DNA of 64,000 nt from contig CAVVRP010000012.1 of NCBI GenBank assembly GCA_963750715.1, forward strand, positions 806,001-870,000, written 5' to 3'. Within the stretch, counting starts at the first letter, position 1, and every line of letters starts with the position of its first letter. The DNA is from JAGVSR01 sp963750715 (GTDB taxonomy: Bacteria > Pseudomonadota > Alphaproteobacteria > Rhizobiales > Hyphomicrobiaceae). The translations under genes were made by a program, and so were the position numbers. Below are positions 45,463-54,409 of the stretch, piece after piece. The notes under the pieces are model-generated. The model had not been told where the DNA came from. It saw only the letters and a list, made by a program, of their open reading frames with translations, and did not search any database.

Positions 45463-48291
45463 ATGTCCCGGCCCCCAAAATCGAGTCCGTCCAAGCCGCG
45501 TCCATCGCGCGGCAAATCCGGCAAACCCTCGCCGCCGCCGTTCGAAACGGCGGCCGGCACGCCGGGCTTTGGCGAGGCGCCGCAGTCGTTCTACGGCGAC
45601 GCACCCGCCACGGCTCGTCCGGCCGGAATACGCTCGGCGCTGCCTGCCCTGCGCTCTTCGGGGCCGCTGCCGCCCCGCGCTTCGGAAGGAAGCATATCGG
45701 ACGCACTGAACGCTCTTCTCACGAAGCCCGCGGAACGCTCCGAACGCGCCAAGGAGATTCTGGCGCGCCAGCCGATGCTGGCGTCCCATCCGATCGTCGC
45801 CGGCACCGCGCAGAAGTACGTGCCCCATCGCCCGGCCCGACCGGAAAAGAACGAGGGCGGACGGCCCTTCGTAATTTCCTCCGAGTACGAACCGAGAGGC
45901 GACCAACCGCAGGCGATTGAGGAACTGGTGCGCGGCGTCAACGCACTGGAGCGCGATCAGGTGCTGCTCGGCGTCACGGGCTCGGGCAAGACCTTCACGA
46001 TGGCGCACGTCATTGCCGCCACGCAGCGCCCCGCACTGATCCTGGCCCCCAACAAGACGCTCGCAGCGCAGCTCTATGGCGAGTTCAAGAGCTTCTTCCC
46101 CGACAACGCGGTCGAGTACTTCGTTTCATACTACGACTACTACCAGCCGGAAGCCTACGTTCCGCGGACCGACACCTACATCGAAAAGGAAAGCTCGGTG
46201 AACGAGCAGATCGACCGCATGCGCCATGCCGCGACGCGGTCGTTGCTGGAACGCGACGACGTCATCATCGTGGCGTCCGTGTCGTGCATCTACGGTATCG
46301 GCTCGGTCGAAACCTATACGGCGATGACGTTCGCGGTGAAGCTCGGTGAGCGACTGACCCGAGATCAGCTTCTCGCCGATCTCGTCGCGCTGCACTACCG
46401 GCGCAACGATACAGCATTCCAGCGCGGCACGTTCCGAGCCCGCGGAGATACCGTCGAAGTGTTCCCGGCGCATTACGAAGACCGGGCGTGGCGCATCTCG
46501 CTATTCGGCGACGAGGTGGAAAGCATTACCGAGTTCGATCCGCTCACCGGTCAGAAGACCGACGAACTGGCGCTGGTTAAGATCTACGCCAACTCGCATT
46601 ACGTGACGCCGAAGCCGACGTTGCAGCAGGCGATCAAGAATATCAAGGCCGAGCTGAAGGCGCGTCTCGACGAGTTGTACGCCGTCGGCAAGTTGCTCGA
46701 GGCGCAGCGGCTGGAACAGCGCACCGTCTTCGACATGGAAATGATGGAAGCGACGGGTTCGTGCGCTGGCATCGAGAACTATTCGCGCTATCTGACAGGG
46801 CGCGCGCCGGGGGATCCGCCGCCGACGCTATTCGAATACCTCCCCGACACCGCGCTCGTCTTCGCGGACGAGAGCCACGTCACGATTCCCCAGATCGGCG
46901 GCATGTTCCGCGGCGACTACCGGCGCAAGGCGACCCTCGCGGAGTATGGTTTCCGCCTCCCCTCCTGCATGGACAATCGTCCCATGCGGTTCGAGGAATG
47001 GAATGCCATGCGGCCACAGTCGATCTACGTTTCGGCCACGCCGGGCGCCTGGGAAATGGAGCAGACCGGAGGCAGTTTCGCCGAGCAGGTCATCCGTCCC
47101 ACCGGCCTGATCGATCCGCAGGTCGAGATCCGGCCTGCGAAATCGCAGGTCGACGATCTGCAGGACGAGGTGCGGCAGGTGGCGAAGAAGGGCTACCGTA
47201 CGCTCGTCACGGTGCTGACCAAGCGGATGGCCGAGGACTTGACCGAGTACATGCATGAGAGCGGCATACGCGTACGCTACATGCACTCCGATATCGAGAC
47301 GTTGGAGCGCATCGAGATCATCCGCGACCTGCGGCTAGGCGCATTCGACGTGCTGATCGGCATCAACCTGCTGCGCGAAGGGCTCGATATTCCGGAATGC
47401 GCGCTGGTCGCTATTCTCGACGCCGACAAGGAAGGGTTCCTGCGCTCGGAAACGTCACTGATCCAGACCATCGGCCGGGCCGCGCGCAACGTCGACGGCA
47501 AGGTCATCCTCTACGCCGATCAGATGACCGGCTCGATGGAGCGCGCCATCGCCGAGACTGATCGCCGCCGCGAAAAGCAGAAGGCCTACAACGAAGCCCA
47601 CGGCATCACGCCCGCCAGCATCAAGCGCAACATCCAAGACGTGCTGCAAAGCGTCTACGAGCAGGATCACGTTACGGTCGACACGGGACTCGCAGACTCG
47701 CCTGTCGTCGGCCACAACCTGACCAAGGTGATCGAGGACATGGAGCGGCGCATGAAGGAGGCTGCGGCCGACCTCGAGTTCGAGACGGCCGCGCGACTGC
47801 GCGACGAAATCAGGCGTCTGCGCGAGACCGAGCTTGCCATCGCCGACGATCCGCTGGCGCGCCAGACCGAGGTCGAGGATCGCACGGGCGGTTTCAAGGG
47901 CGAGAAGAAGTACGGTGCGGCGGCGAACGAACCACCACCATCACGCATCAAGAGCGAGTACGAGCCGGTTCAACCGACCAACGTCCAGTCGACGACTCGG
48001 GCAAGGAAGCCTTCGCTCGACAACATGGGTCCGGGCACCGATCGGCCGATCCCGGCGAGCCACCCCGTACCGGTCGACCCGCGCACGAAGGCCGGCGCCT
48101 TCGGCGAGAAGGTGCGCGGGCCCCACAAGCCGACACTCGACGAGATGGGTCCTCACGCGTCGCTGCCGGTCAGGTCCGGGGCGCGGCCGGAGAAGCCCGT
48201 GCTGCCGACACGCACGATCGAGATCGACGATGCGGCGGAGCTGAAATCCCGGCGCGGCCGTCAGAAAAAGACCGGACGCCCCGGGAATTAG
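45463..48291 (+). CDS. uvrB: Excinuclease ABC subunit UvrB, with long N- and C-terminal extensions
   Basis: 942 residues against about 670 in most bacteria. The core starts near residue 135 (SSEYEPRGDQPQAIEELVRG); Walker A GVTGSGKTFTMAHV is near 169, the beta-hairpin YYDYYQPEAYVP near 225, DESHVTIPQIGGM near 470, and the C-terminal UvrC-binding UVR motif near 755-785. The N-terminal 130 residues are Pro/Ser/Arg-rich, the C-terminal 140 residues low-complexity with a repeated KPxLDxMGP motif (near 847 and 886). UvrB verifies damage with UvrA and recruits UvrC. Confidence 0.95.
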   Translation: MSRPPKSSPSKPRPSRGKSGKPSPPPFETAAGTPGFGEAPQSFYGDAPATARPAGIRSALPALRSSGPLPPRASEGSISDALNALLTKPAERSERAKEILARQPMLASHPIVAGTAQKYVPHRPARPEKNEGGRPFVISSEYEPRGDQPQAIEELVRGVNALERDQVLLGVTGSGKTFTMAHVIAATQRPALILAPNKTLAAQLYGEFKSFFPDNAVEYFVSYYDYYQPEAYVPRTDTYIEKESSVNEQIDRMRHAATRSLLERDDVIIVASVSCIYGIGSVETYTAMTFAVKLGERLTRDQLLADLVALHYRRNDTAFQRGTFRARGDTVEVFPAHYEDRAWRISLFGDEVESITEFDPLTGQKTDELALVKIYANSHYVTPKPTLQQAIKNIKAELKARLDELYAVGKLLEAQRLEQRTVFDMEMMEATGSCAGIENYSRYLTGRAPGDPPPTLFEYLPDTALVFADESHVTIPQIGGMFRGDYRRKATLAEYGFRLPSCMDNRPMRFEEWNAMRPQSIYVSATPGAWEMEQTGGSFAEQVIRPTGLIDPQVEIRPAKSQVDDLQDEVRQVAKKGYRTLVTVLTKRMAEDLTEYMHESGIRVRYMHSDIETLERIEIIRDLRLGAFDVLIGINLLREGLDIPECALVAILDADKEGFLRSETSLIQTIGRAARNVDGKVILYADQMTGSMERAIAETDRRREKQKAYNEAHGITPASIKRNIQDVLQSVYEQDHVTVDTGLADSPVVGHNLTKVIEDMERRMKEAAADLEFETAARLRDEIRRLRETELAIADDPLARQTEVEDRTGGFKGEKKYGAAANEPPPSRIKSEYEPVQPTNVQSTTRARKPSLDNMGPGTDRPIPASHPVPVDPRTKAGAFGEKVRGPHKPTLDEMGPHASLPVRSGARPEKPVLPTRTIEIDDAAELKSRRGRQKKTGRPGN

Positions 48292-48465
48292 CGTCTGCGT
48301 CAGCGTGCATTGTCACGGTTGCTCATCAAGTGAGGAACGAAAAGCCGCCCACGGACGGCCTTTCCTGCGTTTGTGACTGCAGCATCGAGGCGGACCCGAC
48401 CGATCGGAACCATCGCAGGGCCGACGCGTTTCCCGCCGGCAACCCATTCGAAGTAAGGAGCCCTT

Positions 48466-49044
48466 ATGCCAAAAATCAGCAAATCAAAAGTTCTGATCCT
48501 GGCGAGCGATGGCTTTGAACAGTCCGAACTTCAGGTGCCACTGCAGAAACTGCGTGCGGCGGGCGCGCTCGTCCACGTCGCCGCTCCAGCCAGGCGCAAG
48601 AAACCCAAAAGCATCATTGGATGGAAAGATCACGACTGGGGCGACGAGGTGCCGGTCGACGTGGAAGTCGCCGATGCGAGCAGCACCTTCTACGACGCCC
48701 TCGTATTGCCGGGCGGCCAGATGAACCCCGACACATTGCGACAGACACCTGAAGCCATGTTGCTCATTAAGGATTTCGTCGCATCCGGAAAAACGGTCGC
48801 CGCCATCTGCCACGCACCGTGGCTTCTGATAGAGGCCAACGCAGTGCGCGGACGCAAGGCGACATCCTACAAATCCATCAAGACCGACATGATCAACGCC
48901 GGCGCGAAGTGGGTCGACGAACCGGTCGTCGCTGACGACGGCATTGTGACGAGCCGCGCTCCCGGCGACCTCGATGCATTTGTGGCCAAGACCATCGAAG
49001 AGATCGAGGAGGGCAAGCACAGCCGTGCGGTGCTGGCGGCCTGA
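48466..49044 (+). CDS. DJ-1/PfpI-family protein
   Basis: 192 residues, class-I glutamine-amidotransferase-like fold. KVLILASDGFEQSELQVPL near 8 contains the conserved Glu, and AAICHAPWLLIEA near 110 the nucleophilic Cys followed by His. Family members act as chaperones, glyoxalases/deglycases or peptidases in stress. A start at ATG 48466 with AAGGAG directly upstream is clear. Confidence 0.88.
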   Translation: MPKISKSKVLILASDGFEQSELQVPLQKLRAAGALVHVAAPARRKKPKSIIGWKDHDWGDEVPVDVEVADASSTFYDALVLPGGQMNPDTLRQTPEAMLLIKDFVASGKTVAAICHAPWLLIEANAVRGRKATSYKSIKTDMINAGAKWVDEPVVADDGIVTSRAPGDLDAFVAKTIEEIEEGKHSRAVLAA

Positions 49045-49067
49045 CCACTTTTGTCTTCGAAGTGGCG

Positions 49068-50177
49068 CTAACGGCCGGCCGCCTCGATGGCGCCGGCAAG
49101 TGCTGCTTCGAAGATCGCTATGTCCTCCTTACGACCGCACGAGACGCGAATACACCGGTCGAGCGGGGCAACAATTGGACGGCGGATGAAGACCTCACGC
49201 GCGAGCACCTCATCAAGAATGCGCTTGGCATAAACGCCGTCGCGGCCACAGTCGATGGCAACGAAGTTCGTTGCCGACGCAAGGGGTTTAAACCCGCAGC
49301 GCTGGGCAATCCGCGAGATCGCGTCCCGCCCCGCAGTGATCCGAGCGACGGTTTCAGCGAGATAAGCCTGATCCTCTAGTGCGGCCAAGGCCCCGATCTG
49401 GCCGACCCGGTTGACGCCGTAGTGATTGCGCACCTTCTCGAACAGCGCGATCAACGACGACTCTCCGAGGCAGTAGCCGATGCGCGCGCCCGCAAGACCA
49501 TAGGCCTTGGAGAAAGTGCGAAAGCGCAGCACCTGCGGATTGGACGTGTCGATGGCTGCGAGCACATCGCCGCCGGGAGCGGTGTCGCAATAGGCCTCGT
49601 CGAGAATCAAAAGCAGGCCATCGGGCAAGTCGGCGATGAGCGCTTGCACCTCGGCGGCGGACCACCACGATCCCATCGGACTATTGGGATTGGACACGTA
49701 GAGGATACGTGCTTTTTCCCGCCGCGCGGTGTCCAGAAGGCGGGGCAGGTCTTCGTGGTCGTCGCGCATCGGAACTTTGACCAGCCGGCCGCCATGAGCC
49801 GCGACGTGGAAGTTGAACGTCGGATAGGCGCCATCCGTGGTCACGATCGTGCTGCCGGGATCCGACGCGACCGCAACCGCCAGCCCGAGCAGGCCATCGA
49901 TGCCTTCACCGACGACGACGTTATCCGGCGTGAGGGTGTAAAACGACGCCAGCGCCCATCTCAGGTCATGGTTCTCGGGATCTGAATACATCCAGTTCTC
50001 CGCCGCCGCGCGCTCCATCGCGGCGATCGCCTTCGGAGAGGGACCAAATAGGCTTTCGTTGGCGCCCAGCCGCGCCTTGAACGGGCGCCCCCACACGCGC
50101 TCGAGAGCTTCCGGCCCGACGAACGGAACGAACGAAGGCAGGCCCTGAATGACGGTTGAAATGAATGGGCGTAGCAT
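49068..50177 (-). CDS. Histidinol-phosphate aminotransferase-like PLP enzyme
   Basis: 369 residues, fold type I. ARLGANESLFGPSPKAI near 37, PNSPMGSWW near 164 (SNPTG variant), LDEAYCDT near 192 and FRTFSKAYGLAGARIGY near 218 with the PLP lysine, CGRKEDI near the end. It resembles HisC-type aminotransferases outside his operons; some members act on aromatic amino acids, so the substrate is left open. Confidence 0.85.
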   Translation of the reverse strand: MLRPFISTVIQGLPSFVPFVGPEALERVWGRPFKARLGANESLFGPSPKAIAAMERAAAENWMYSDPENHDLRWALASFYTLTPDNVVVGEGIDGLLGLAVAVASDPGSTIVTTDGAYPTFNFHVAAHGGRLVKVPMRDDHEDLPRLLDTARREKARILYVSNPNSPMGSWWSAAEVQALIADLPDGLLLILDEAYCDTAPGGDVLAAIDTSNPQVLRFRTFSKAYGLAGARIGYCLGESSLIALFEKVRNHYGVNRVGQIGALAALEDQAYLAETVARITAGRDAISRIAQRCGFKPLASATNFVAIDCGRDGVYAKRILDEVLAREVFIRRPIVAPLDRCIRVSCGRKEDIAIFEAALAGAIEAAGR

Positions 50178-50232
50178 CGGTGCCTCGGTGTCACAGCTGG
50201 GGCGTTCACCCGTCTGTGCCCGCGTAGGTCCC

Positions 50233-50670
50233 TCAGATCAACCCCAATTCCGCGAGTTCCTTGCGCAGCCGCGGCGGGAACGCCTGGACGTCACTGGCAC
50301 CACTGCCCAGATCGGCCGGCGCGTCATCGGCGCGGAGATAGCGCCAACCCTGGAAAGCGCGGCGCGGCACGGGGCGAACAGGAACGATCTCCGGCGCGAG
50401 AAGAATGAGGCAGCAGGCCGAGCCGTCCTCCTTCTGCCCCTGATCGAATCCGACCAGTTTCTGGCGCGCCTGCACGAGCCCCTTGATGACCCAATAGAGC
50501 GAGCCTCCGTCGAGCAGTTCGGCATCGCGCTTGGGCGTCTGGAAGGTGGTGTGGAAAACGCAAGGCTTGCCGCCAGCCTTCCTCCAGTATTGCCGGTTTG
50601 TCGACTGCCATTCGGCCAGTTCCTCGATCGAGGCAGCGCCGACGCAGAGTTTGATCAGATGCAAGGTCAT
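50233..50670 (-). CDS. DUF1489 family protein
   Basis: 145 residues. MTLHLIKLCVGAASIEELAEWQ and the block TPKRDAELLDGGSLYWVIKGLVQARQKLVGF match DUF1489, an uncharacterised family widespread in alphaproteobacteria. Soluble, no signal peptide. It may be co-transcribed with the aminotransferase, whose start lies beyond its stop by 56 bases. Confidence 0.85.
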   Translation of the reverse strand: MTLHLIKLCVGAASIEELAEWQSTNRQYWRKAGGKPCVFHTTFQTPKRDAELLDGGSLYWVIKGLVQARQKLVGFDQGQKEDGSACCLILLAPEIVPVRPVPRRAFQGWRYLRADDAPADLGSGASDVQAFPPRLRKELAELGLI

Positions 50671-50750
50671 GACAACCTAGGTATGTCGTGTCGATGCCGC
50701 GAATGCGATGCGATGCGTGACGTTCCAGCAGCCAATCCACAGAAAATCGG

Positions 50751-51179
50751 CTAATTCTCCGAACACGTGCCGGTGTACTGCGCGAACACCGGCTGGCCGA
50801 GAATTCCGAAATGCCGTGAGTGGACAGCCGGGTGCCGACCGGTCGCGGGATCCTTGTCGTAGATCGTAGTCAGGTTGAGGAAACCCTCGTTGACAACTTC
50901 CAGGTAATGGTTGGCGTTGATCGCGCGTACGACGCGCAGCTTAATCGAGGTGGTGCCTGCCTTGCCTTCGAGTTCAGCTGACTGCCCATCCAGGTCGATG
51001 TTGAAGATCGTGAACGACAGCGGAGACGGCGGCTTTGAGGTGAACGAGCCATCGACGTAGCTCGTCGAGGTGCCGGAATTGAACTCGCACGACATGGAGC
51101 GCGGGTCCGCGGTTTCAGCAAAGGCAGGTCCGGCGGCGACCGCTGCAGCAAGTACGATGATCCAGGCAATCCTACTCAT
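50751..51179 (-). CDS. Hypothetical secreted protein
   Basis: 142 residues with a signal peptide (SRIAWIIVLAAAVAAGPAFAE). The mature part is beta-rich with two cysteines at its ends (SMSCEFNS and YTGTCSEN), which could form a disulfide. A DGSFTSKPPSPLSFTIFNID motif follows the first. No family recognised. GAAGGAAAAA precedes the ATG at 51179. Confidence 0.65.
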   Translation of the reverse strand: MSRIAWIIVLAAAVAAGPAFAETADPRSMSCEFNSGTSTSYVDGSFTSKPPSPLSFTIFNIDLDGQSAELEGKAGTTSIKLRVVRAINANHYLEVVNEGFLNLTTIYDKDPATGRHPAVHSRHFGILGQPVFAQYTGTCSEN

Positions 51180-51312
51180 GATTTTTCCTTCAGCGTTACC
51201 GCGCCGGGTCAGCACTCCGATGGCGTCCATGCGGGATTTGCCAAGTGAGCCGCAATCCACCGCACGCGCCGGCCAGCCTTGCTTCGGCCCCCGTTGTCGA
51301 TTTCAATGCCTC

Positions 51313-51780
51313 ATGACTTGGCGTTCTGACAAGACAACACCAGCGAAGCCAGCGCACCGCGGCTGGATTGTACTCTCAATTGCGGCATCCTTGGCCATCT
51401 CATCGTGCGCGCAATCGCCCGGTGCGGATTCGATTTCAAGCCCGGCCAGTGGGCAAGCGGCGGCGTCGGGCTATAAACTCAGTCCCGAAGAACTGGCCCT
51501 TGACTGCAAGAAACTGTCGGGCCGAATGCAGGTGCGCATCCTGCAAGCGCGCGGCTATGGCGGCAAGCTTCACCCCACCGAAGTCTCACGAACATTGAAA
51601 TCGGCCAGTTCGGGAATATTTGGGGGGTCCGGCGCTCCGAGCCCTGCGGAGCAGGTCTCAAAGGACCGCGCCATGCTGGAAGCCTACAACGCCCAGCTCG
51701 CCGCCAAGAAGTGCAAGACCTTCAACCTCGACGCCGAACTAAGCGCACCAGTCAGCGCGCCAACACCAAGGCCGCAATAG
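51313..51780 (+). CDS. Hypothetical lipoprotein
   Basis: 155 residues with a lipobox (AISSCAQSPG, Cys at about 32). The mature part has a single helical domain: EELALDCKKLSGRMQVRILQ near 59 and QVSKDRAMLEAYNAQLAAKKCKTFN near 116, with cysteines that could pair. No family recognised. The start is the weakest point, since no good ribosome site is seen. Confidence 0.6.
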   Translation: MTWRSDKTTPAKPAHRGWIVLSIAASLAISSCAQSPGADSISSPASGQAAASGYKLSPEELALDCKKLSGRMQVRILQARGYGGKLHPTEVSRTLKSASSGIFGGSGAPSPAEQVSKDRAMLEAYNAQLAAKKCKTFNLDAELSAPVSAPTPRPQ

Positions 51781-51783
51781 CGC

Positions 51784-52628
51784 TCATCCCGACGGACCAG
51801 GCAGGACTCCATCGATGCGGCCGGTCAGCCAATACGCGCGTAGTCCCAGCCACTCTTTGACGGCCAGATCAGTTCTCTGCAGCCCCGCCAGAATGCGCTC
51901 GAACAGGCGGAGCATATCTTCCGGACCGCGCGTTCGATAATCGACCGGATAGGGCCAGACATCGAAGCCGGCCTTGCGAAACAGACCGACCGCGCGTGGC
52001 ATGTAAGGCCGGCGTTACCAGAACCCAGCGCTCACCGGCAGCGAGCTTCACCGTCTCGGCGGTCAGAACGGCATTCTCGTGGGTATCACGAGAGGCGCCT
52101 TCAAGGACGAGCCGCTTCTTATCGAAACCCATGTCTGTGAGAAATCTGCCGGCAGACCCCGTTGCGCCTGCATCCCCAGGCCCCCACGCTTTAACGCCGC
52201 CGGTAAAGACAATGCGGGCATCGGGAAAACGGCGGCCTAAGCGAATGCCCTCCGTCAGCCGCTCGGCGCATTCGTTGACGGCGAGGCCGGGGCGGCCGGC
52301 GGATACCCAGCCGTCCTCGAAGCCGCCGAGGAGGATGATGCCAGCGACCCGGTCACCCGGCTGCGGAGCGGTGACGTTCGCGAAGCGATTTTCCAACGGA
52401 AGTATGATGGCATTGCCGATCGGCAGGAGCCCGCACAGCACGAAGTAGCCAAAGCCCGCGACGGCAAGGCCAGATGCGGTGCGCATTGCGCCGGCCGTAA
52501 ATCAGCACGGCGAGGCCGGCGCCGAACATAATCGCCGCAATAGTCGACGGCTGCAGGAAGATCGTCAAAAGTCTCGCAGCCGAGAAGAACATCGTCCCCA
52601 CCTCGTCCCAGCTGAAGGTCACATGCAT
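51784..52628 (-). pseudogene. YdcF/DUF218-family envelope protein with two frameshifts
   Basis: Three pieces in different frames: an N-terminal membrane helix part (FFSAARLLTIFLQPSTIAAIMFGAG), a central part with GFGYFVLCGLLPIGN, then AGIILLGGFEDGW and RIVFTGGVKAWGPGDAGATG plus ASRDTHENAVLTAE, and a C-terminal MPRAVGLFRKAGFDVWPYPVDY. Together they are the DUF218/YdcF-ElyC fold involved in envelope biogenesis. Each switch needs one extra base removed (about 52487 and about 52005). The start could be 52628 or 52592. I think it is a real gene with sequence errors. Confidence 0.75.
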
Positions 52629-52647
52629 ACCGATCCCCGAACAGCGA

Positions 52648-52944
52648 TCACGGGCAGTCGATCTTCTCCATGAACGACTTGTCGGCGTAGCCTTCGATGT
52701 TGCCTGAGCGAACCGCGCACCAGTATCCTCGCGGCGTGCACCAGCGCTTGCGCTTTTCGAGAACTGCGCTTTTCAGTGCCGTGCCGATGATGGCGGCATT
52801 GCTATAGGGACGCGCCCGGATGTTGATTTGGTCCGCGGTTACCCGGAAGCAGCCATACGAGCTGCCCGCTTGCGCCGTTCCCGTCGCCGCGCCGATAACG
52901 GCCAGCGTCAATGCGTACACCTTGAAATCCGCAAACTTCGACAT
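52648..52944 (-). CDS. Small secreted SH3-like protein
   Basis: 98 residues: signal peptide (FKVYALTLAVIGAATGTAQA), then YGCFRVTADQINIRARPYSNAAIIGTALK near 30, an SH3b-type pattern, with CTPRGYWCAVRSGNIEGYADKSFMEKIDC. Bacterial SH3b domains bind cell-wall peptides. ATG at 52944 is preceded by GGAGG. Confidence 0.75.
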   Translation of the reverse strand: MSKFADFKVYALTLAVIGAATGTAQAGSSYGCFRVTADQINIRARPYSNAAIIGTALKSAVLEKRKRWCTPRGYWCAVRSGNIEGYADKSFMEKIDCP

Positions 52945-53079
52945 AGTGAGCCTCCAACCTTGATATCCATGGGCGCCCCAACCAATCAGATACCACAGCA
53001 ATGGCTTCGAGGCGTGGCGCGTTATGGCTGCTGTATCAAACTGCTATAGTCATGCGCGAGAGCTGATACGGGACCGAGT

Positions 53080-53565
53080 ATGAACGCCACCAGAACGGAT
53101 CCGGCAGACCGCCCCGGCGCCATACCCTGGCCGCCCATACTGATCCTGGCTGCGGTGATCGGCGCCTGGCTTCTTGGGAGTGCGTATCCTTTGCCCTGGC
53201 CCGGCACAGGTGATATCGCAGCCCGCATCATCGGCGTCGGGTTCGGCGTCGCAGGCGCAGCCCTGATTGTCTGGGCCGCCGTCACGTTTGGCCGGCACTG
53301 CACGACCTTCATGCCAACCCAGGGCGCGGAAGCCCTCATCACGGATGGTCCGTTCCGCTTCCGCCGCAATCCGATCTACCTCGGCGAGGTATTGATCATA
53401 CTGGGGCTCGCCGAACTGACGCAGAACATCTGGTTCGTGCTGACGGGTTTTGCCTTTGCAGCCAGCATCACGGTCCTGCAGATCATTCCCGAGGAGCGGC
53501 ACCTGGAGGCGCGGTTCGGACAAGCCTATCGCGATTGGGCGGCCCAGACGCGGCGATGGATCTGA
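53080..53565 (+). CDS. Isoprenylcysteine carboxyl methyltransferase family (ICMT/PEMT-like) protein
   Basis: 161 residues with four hydrophobic segments. TDGPFRFRRNPIYLGEVLIILGLAEL near 88 and IPEERHLEARFGQAYRDWAAQTRRWI at the end are the SAM-binding RHPxY and E-E-x-x-L patterns of the ICMT/PEMT/NnrU superfamily. The substrate is unknown; membrane lipid or thiol methylation is typical. Confidence 0.85.
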   Translation: MNATRTDPADRPGAIPWPPILILAAVIGAWLLGSAYPLPWPGTGDIAARIIGVGFGVAGAALIVWAAVTFGRHCTTFMPTQGAEALITDGPFRFRRNPIYLGEVLIILGLAELTQNIWFVLTGFAFAASITVLQIIPEERHLEARFGQAYRDWAAQTRRWI

Positions 53566-53577
53566 AGGCGGCAGCAC

Positions 53578-54333
53578 ATGAGCTTCGACTATGCCGCGAT
53601 GGAGCGCGAGTTCCTGGCGAACCTCGAACAGGGTTCCGGCCGCAGTCTCGACGCTTGGATGGAGGCTATCAAGTCGCAGAACCTGCCGCATCGCAACGAC
53701 ATCATCGACTGGTTGCGCCTGCAGGGATTCATGTTTTCCAAGGCATCGTGGCTGGAACGCATTCATCATAACGGCGGCAAGCCACTGTATGGCGGCAGCG
53801 TGACCCCGGTTTCGGGTGCAGGCGAAGCCTTGGAACCCTCAAAGCCGGAGGAACCACTAGCGCCCCCGATCCAGGCATCCGCACCTGTATCTGCGCCGCC
53901 ATCAGCCGCCGGGCCGACAACGCTCCGTCAGCAGCCGGTCCAACGCGTCGAGTGCCCGTCTTCGGCATCAGCCGATAGCATTGAAACCGTTCTCGCGAAG
54001 GCAAAGGCTTATCGCCCACTCGCGCAGTTCCTGCTGCGGGAGGTCGCGCGCGTTTGTCCCGGCGCATCTTTCACGGCCTCATCCAGCCAAATTTCAATCT
54101 GGTCGGCCGATTCGGAGTTCGGACTTCTGGCGGTGACGGCGAAAGACTTGCGCCTCGGACTGGCGCTCGGCACCGGACCGGTAACAGTCCCGTTCCAGAA
54201 AGCACGCTTTCCTGCACCCCAGTTCCGGTCGCCAGCACACATCACCCAGATGATCGTACTGACCGACGCCCGCCAGATCGACGCTCACCTGCTCGGCATC
54301 GTCGCACGAGCGGCGAGTGGATCCGGCGGCTGA
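53578..54333 (+). CDS. DUF4287/DUF5655-like protein
   Basis: 251 residues. The N-terminus (FLANLEQGSGRSLDAWMEAIKS) looks like the DUF4287 helical domain (leucine-rich, with G[KR]SL-x2-W). A Pro/Ser/Ala-rich linker follows at about 75-125, then a C-terminal domain with RPLAQFLLREVARVCPGASFTASSSQISIWS resembling DUF5655. Function unknown. Twelve bases separate it from the ICMT-like gene. Confidence 0.6.
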   Translation: MSFDYAAMEREFLANLEQGSGRSLDAWMEAIKSQNLPHRNDIIDWLRLQGFMFSKASWLERIHHNGGKPLYGGSVTPVSGAGEALEPSKPEEPLAPPIQASAPVSAPPSAAGPTTLRQQPVQRVECPSSASADSIETVLAKAKAYRPLAQFLLREVARVCPGASFTASSSQISIWSADSEFGLLAVTAKDLRLGLALGTGPVTVPFQKARFPAPQFRSPAHITQMIVLTDARQIDAHLLGIVARAASGSGG

Positions 54334-54409
54334 ACCCCCGGCATGGGAGGCATCATCGATTTGCCTTGTTTGCGACGCTCGATAATATTCGTCACAGGAG
54401 TGTATCTCG

